A stretch of DNA of 5,737 bases from Chitinophagaceae bacterium UBA2789 (lineage in GTDB: Bacteria; Bacteroidota; Bacteroidia; Chitinophagales; Chitinophagaceae), in the NCBI GenBank assembly GCA_002352145.1, contig DEHX01000142.1, positions 17,535 through 23,271 of the forward strand. Direction: 5' to 3'. A model generated the notes under the pieces. That model made no database searches. It saw nothing but the letters and a program-made list of their open reading frames with translations, and was not told the DNA's origin. Position 1 is the stretch's first letter. Every line of letters starts with the position of its first letter. Shown here in pieces: positions 4,085 through 5,737 of this stretch. The translations under genes and the position numbers were made by a program.

Positions 4085-5737
4085 TTATTTTTTTCCAACC
4101 AGTTGCAGGAATTCTTCTTCAGAAATGATTTTGACAGAGTTGATCTTTTTTGCTTTTTCCAGTTTGCTGCCGGCATCCTCACCAACTACGAGGTAATTTA
4201 GTTTAGCGCTTACACCACTCAGTATTTGTCCGCCATTTTCTTCTGCCAGGGCTTCCGCCTCGCTTCTTTTCAGGGTGGGTAGTGTACCAGTGAATAGAAA
4301 AGTTTGACCTGACAAGTTACCAGTAGTAGTCATTTCTTTCTTGGTATTCTTTAATTGCAAGCCAAGTTTTTCCAGCTCCTCCAGCATTTCTATATTACTT
4401 CTGTTGCTAAAAAAATGATGGATACTACCTGCAACCTTTGGTCCCACATCTTCCAGGTTTTGCAGATCTTCTATAGAAAACTTTTTAAAATCAAGTAAAT
4501 GGTTAACCGCCTGTGCCAGTGTTTTTGCGGTAGTTTCTCCTGCAAAGCGTATACCTAGCGCATAAATAAGCCGGTGAAGCGGTTGCTTTTTTGAATTCTC
4601 AATGGCTGCATGTAAATTTTCAATTGATTTTTGGCCAAAACCTTCCATGCCGCTGAGAGCGGCAAAATCCAGTGTATAAATTCCGGGAATGTCTTTTAGT
4701 AATCCCAGCTCATAAAATTTACGGACATTAGCTTCGCCAAAACCACGAATATCCATGGCATCTTTACTTACAAAGTGAATGATTCTTTCAACCACCTGTG
4801 CAGGGCAATCAATATTAATGCAGCGCCATACGGCCTCTTCCTCTTCTTTAAATAGTTTGCTGTTGCATACAGGACATGTTTTAGGAAAGTGAATCTTTTT
4901 TTCATGCCCGGTTCTGGTATCTGCCAGTGGTTTCACAATTTGCGGAATAACATCACCGGCCCGTTCAATTAACACGGAATCACCTATGCGCAGATCTTTT
5001 TCTTTAATGTAATCTTCATTGTGAACAGATATACTGCTGACGGTGACACCTCCTATGGCTACCGGTTTCAGTTTTGCAACCGGGGTTACGGCTCCCGTTC
5101 TCCCCACCTGGAACTCAACGCCCAATAATTCCGTGGTTGCCTGTCTTGCTTTGAATTTATAAGCAATGGCCCAACGGGGATGGTGTGATGTCATGCCCAT
5201 TTTATCCTGCAATGCTGTGTCGTTTACTTTGATCACCATGCCGTCAATTTCATAAGGCAAGTCATCTCTTCCTTCTTCAAATTCATTACAGTACTTAATT
5301 ACTTTTTCAATTCCTTTGAAGACCTTTTTTTCCTTTTCGGGGCTTCGGAACCCAAGATTCCATAGTAAGGCCAATGAGTCAGAATGGGTTGAAAGCTCAA
5401 CCGGTGTCTTTATTCCTTTTTCAGTTGTATAGAAACTAACGTGGTAAACGAATGCTTCCAGGTTTCTTTTGCCTACTTCAGCAGTATCTTTAATACGAAG
5501 TGTTCCCGCAGCAGCGTTCCGTGGATTGGCAAGCGGCGGTAAACCTTGTTCAGCAAGTTGCTCGTTATATTTTGCAAAATTCTTTTTATTGATCAATACT
5601 TCCCCTCGTATTTCAACCTGTGTTATACCATATTCTGAAAATTTTGCCGAGAGGGGTATACTTCTGATCTGTTTAATATTAATAGTGATATCATCTCCCT
5701 CCACACCATCGCCCCTTGTGGCACCCCTTACTAAAAG
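4085..5737 (-). CDS. ligA: NAD+-dependent DNA ligase LigA (partial, N-terminus beyond window)
   Basis: Seals nicks in DNA during replication and repair using NAD+. The window carries the last 550 residues. In order these are: the end of the adenylation domain (LLVRGATRGDGVEGDD at 1-16, EIRGEVLINKK 42-52, ANPRNAAAGTLR 70-81, YEIDGMVIKV 162-171, RWAIAYKFKA 188-197), the OB fold (GRTGAVTPVAKLKPV and onward, about 212-270), a four-cysteine zinc finger (Cys288, Cys291, Cys306, Cys311), the helix-hairpin-helix domain (about 320-460) and a C-terminal BRCT domain (about 475-548). About 130 N-terminal residues, including domain Ia and the KxDG lysine nucleophile, lie past the right edge. A GTG at 5704 opens the longest complete frame but is an internal codon, because the conserved sequence continues without a stop to the window end. 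Confidence 0.97.
   Translation of the reverse strand, partial: LLVRGATRGDGVEGDDITINIKQIRSIPLSAKFSEYGITQVEIRGEVLINKKNFAKYNEQLAEQGLPPLANPRNAAAGTLRIKDTAEVGKRNLEAFVYHVSFYTTEKGIKTPVELSTHSDSLALLWNLGFRSPEKEKKVFKGIEKVIKYCNEFEEGRDDLPYEIDGMVIKVNDTALQDKMGMTSHHPRWAIAYKFKARQATTELLGVEFQVGRTGAVTPVAKLKPVAIGGVTVSSISVHNEDYIKEKDLRIGDSVLIERAGDVIPQIVKPLADTRTGHEKKIHFPKTCPVCNSKLFKEEEEAVWRCINIDCPAQVVERIIHFVSKDAMDIRGFGEANVRKFYELGLLKDIPGIYTLDFAALSGMEGFGQKSIENLHAAIENSKKQPLHRLIYALGIRFAGETTAKTLAQAVNHLLDFKKFSIEDLQNLEDVGPKVAGSIHHFFSNRSNIEMLEELEKLGLQLKNTKKEMTTTGNLSGQTFLFTGTLPTLKRSEAEALAEENGGQILSGVSAKLNYLVVGEDAGSKLEKAKKINSVKIISEEEFLQLVGKK

Noticed and set aside
4013..4201. A 62-codon plus-strand frame across the ligA end and the intergenic gap.
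   Set aside because: Most of it is antisense to the conserved BRCT end of ligA, and its start region shows no promoter or family similarity.
5702..5704. GTG as a start of a 539-residue ligase.
   Set aside because: The conserved LVRGATRGDG sequence continues upstream in frame to the window edge, so this is an internal valine codon and the gene is cut by the window.

Overview
The window looks like chromosomal housekeeping DNA from a member of the Bacteroidota, most likely the Chitinophagia/Chitinophagaceae. The pointers are Bacteroidota-type -7 promoter elements (TAnnTTTG, two exact matches, at 111-118 and 1032-1039), the absence of clear Shine-Dalgarno sequences in front of the genes, use of TTG starts, the rpmH-rnpA-yidD cluster without dnaA beside it, and the style of the proteins. 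The family-level placement is an impression from the proteins, not a computed result.

Left part (1-1968, all + strand). A short Pro/Lys-rich tail of an upstream gene is followed by a perfect 13-bp hairpin terminator, then murI (glutamate racemase, peptidoglycan D-glutamate supply). A 183-base gap holds the rpmH promoter and a leader that can fold into two hairpins. Next come rpmH (ribosomal protein L34, only 51 aa), a textbook GAAA-loop terminator whose U-tract runs into the TTG start of rnpA (RNase P protein), and yidD (membrane insertion factor), which overlaps the end of rnpA by 26 bases. Together these serve ribosome assembly, tRNA 5' processing and inner-membrane protein biogenesis.

Middle part (1969-3410). 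An orphan NarL/FixJ-type response regulator on + meets a DUF2461 gene on -, tail to tail, with a single base between their stop codons. DUF2461 has its own likely promoter in the 78-base gap behind it.

Right part (3411-5737, all - strand). A freestanding NUMOD4-HNH-HTH protein of the homing-endonuclease type sits directly downstream of ligA (NAD+-dependent DNA ligase). ligA runs off the right edge and lacks about its first 130 residues, including the catalytic lysine.

I see no tRNA, rRNA, CRISPR array, insertion sequence or multi-gene defence system. No undescribed system is evident. The points most worth a second look are the terminator embedded in the rnpA start, a possibly leaderless murI mRNA, the structured rpmH leader and the HNH gene beside ligA.
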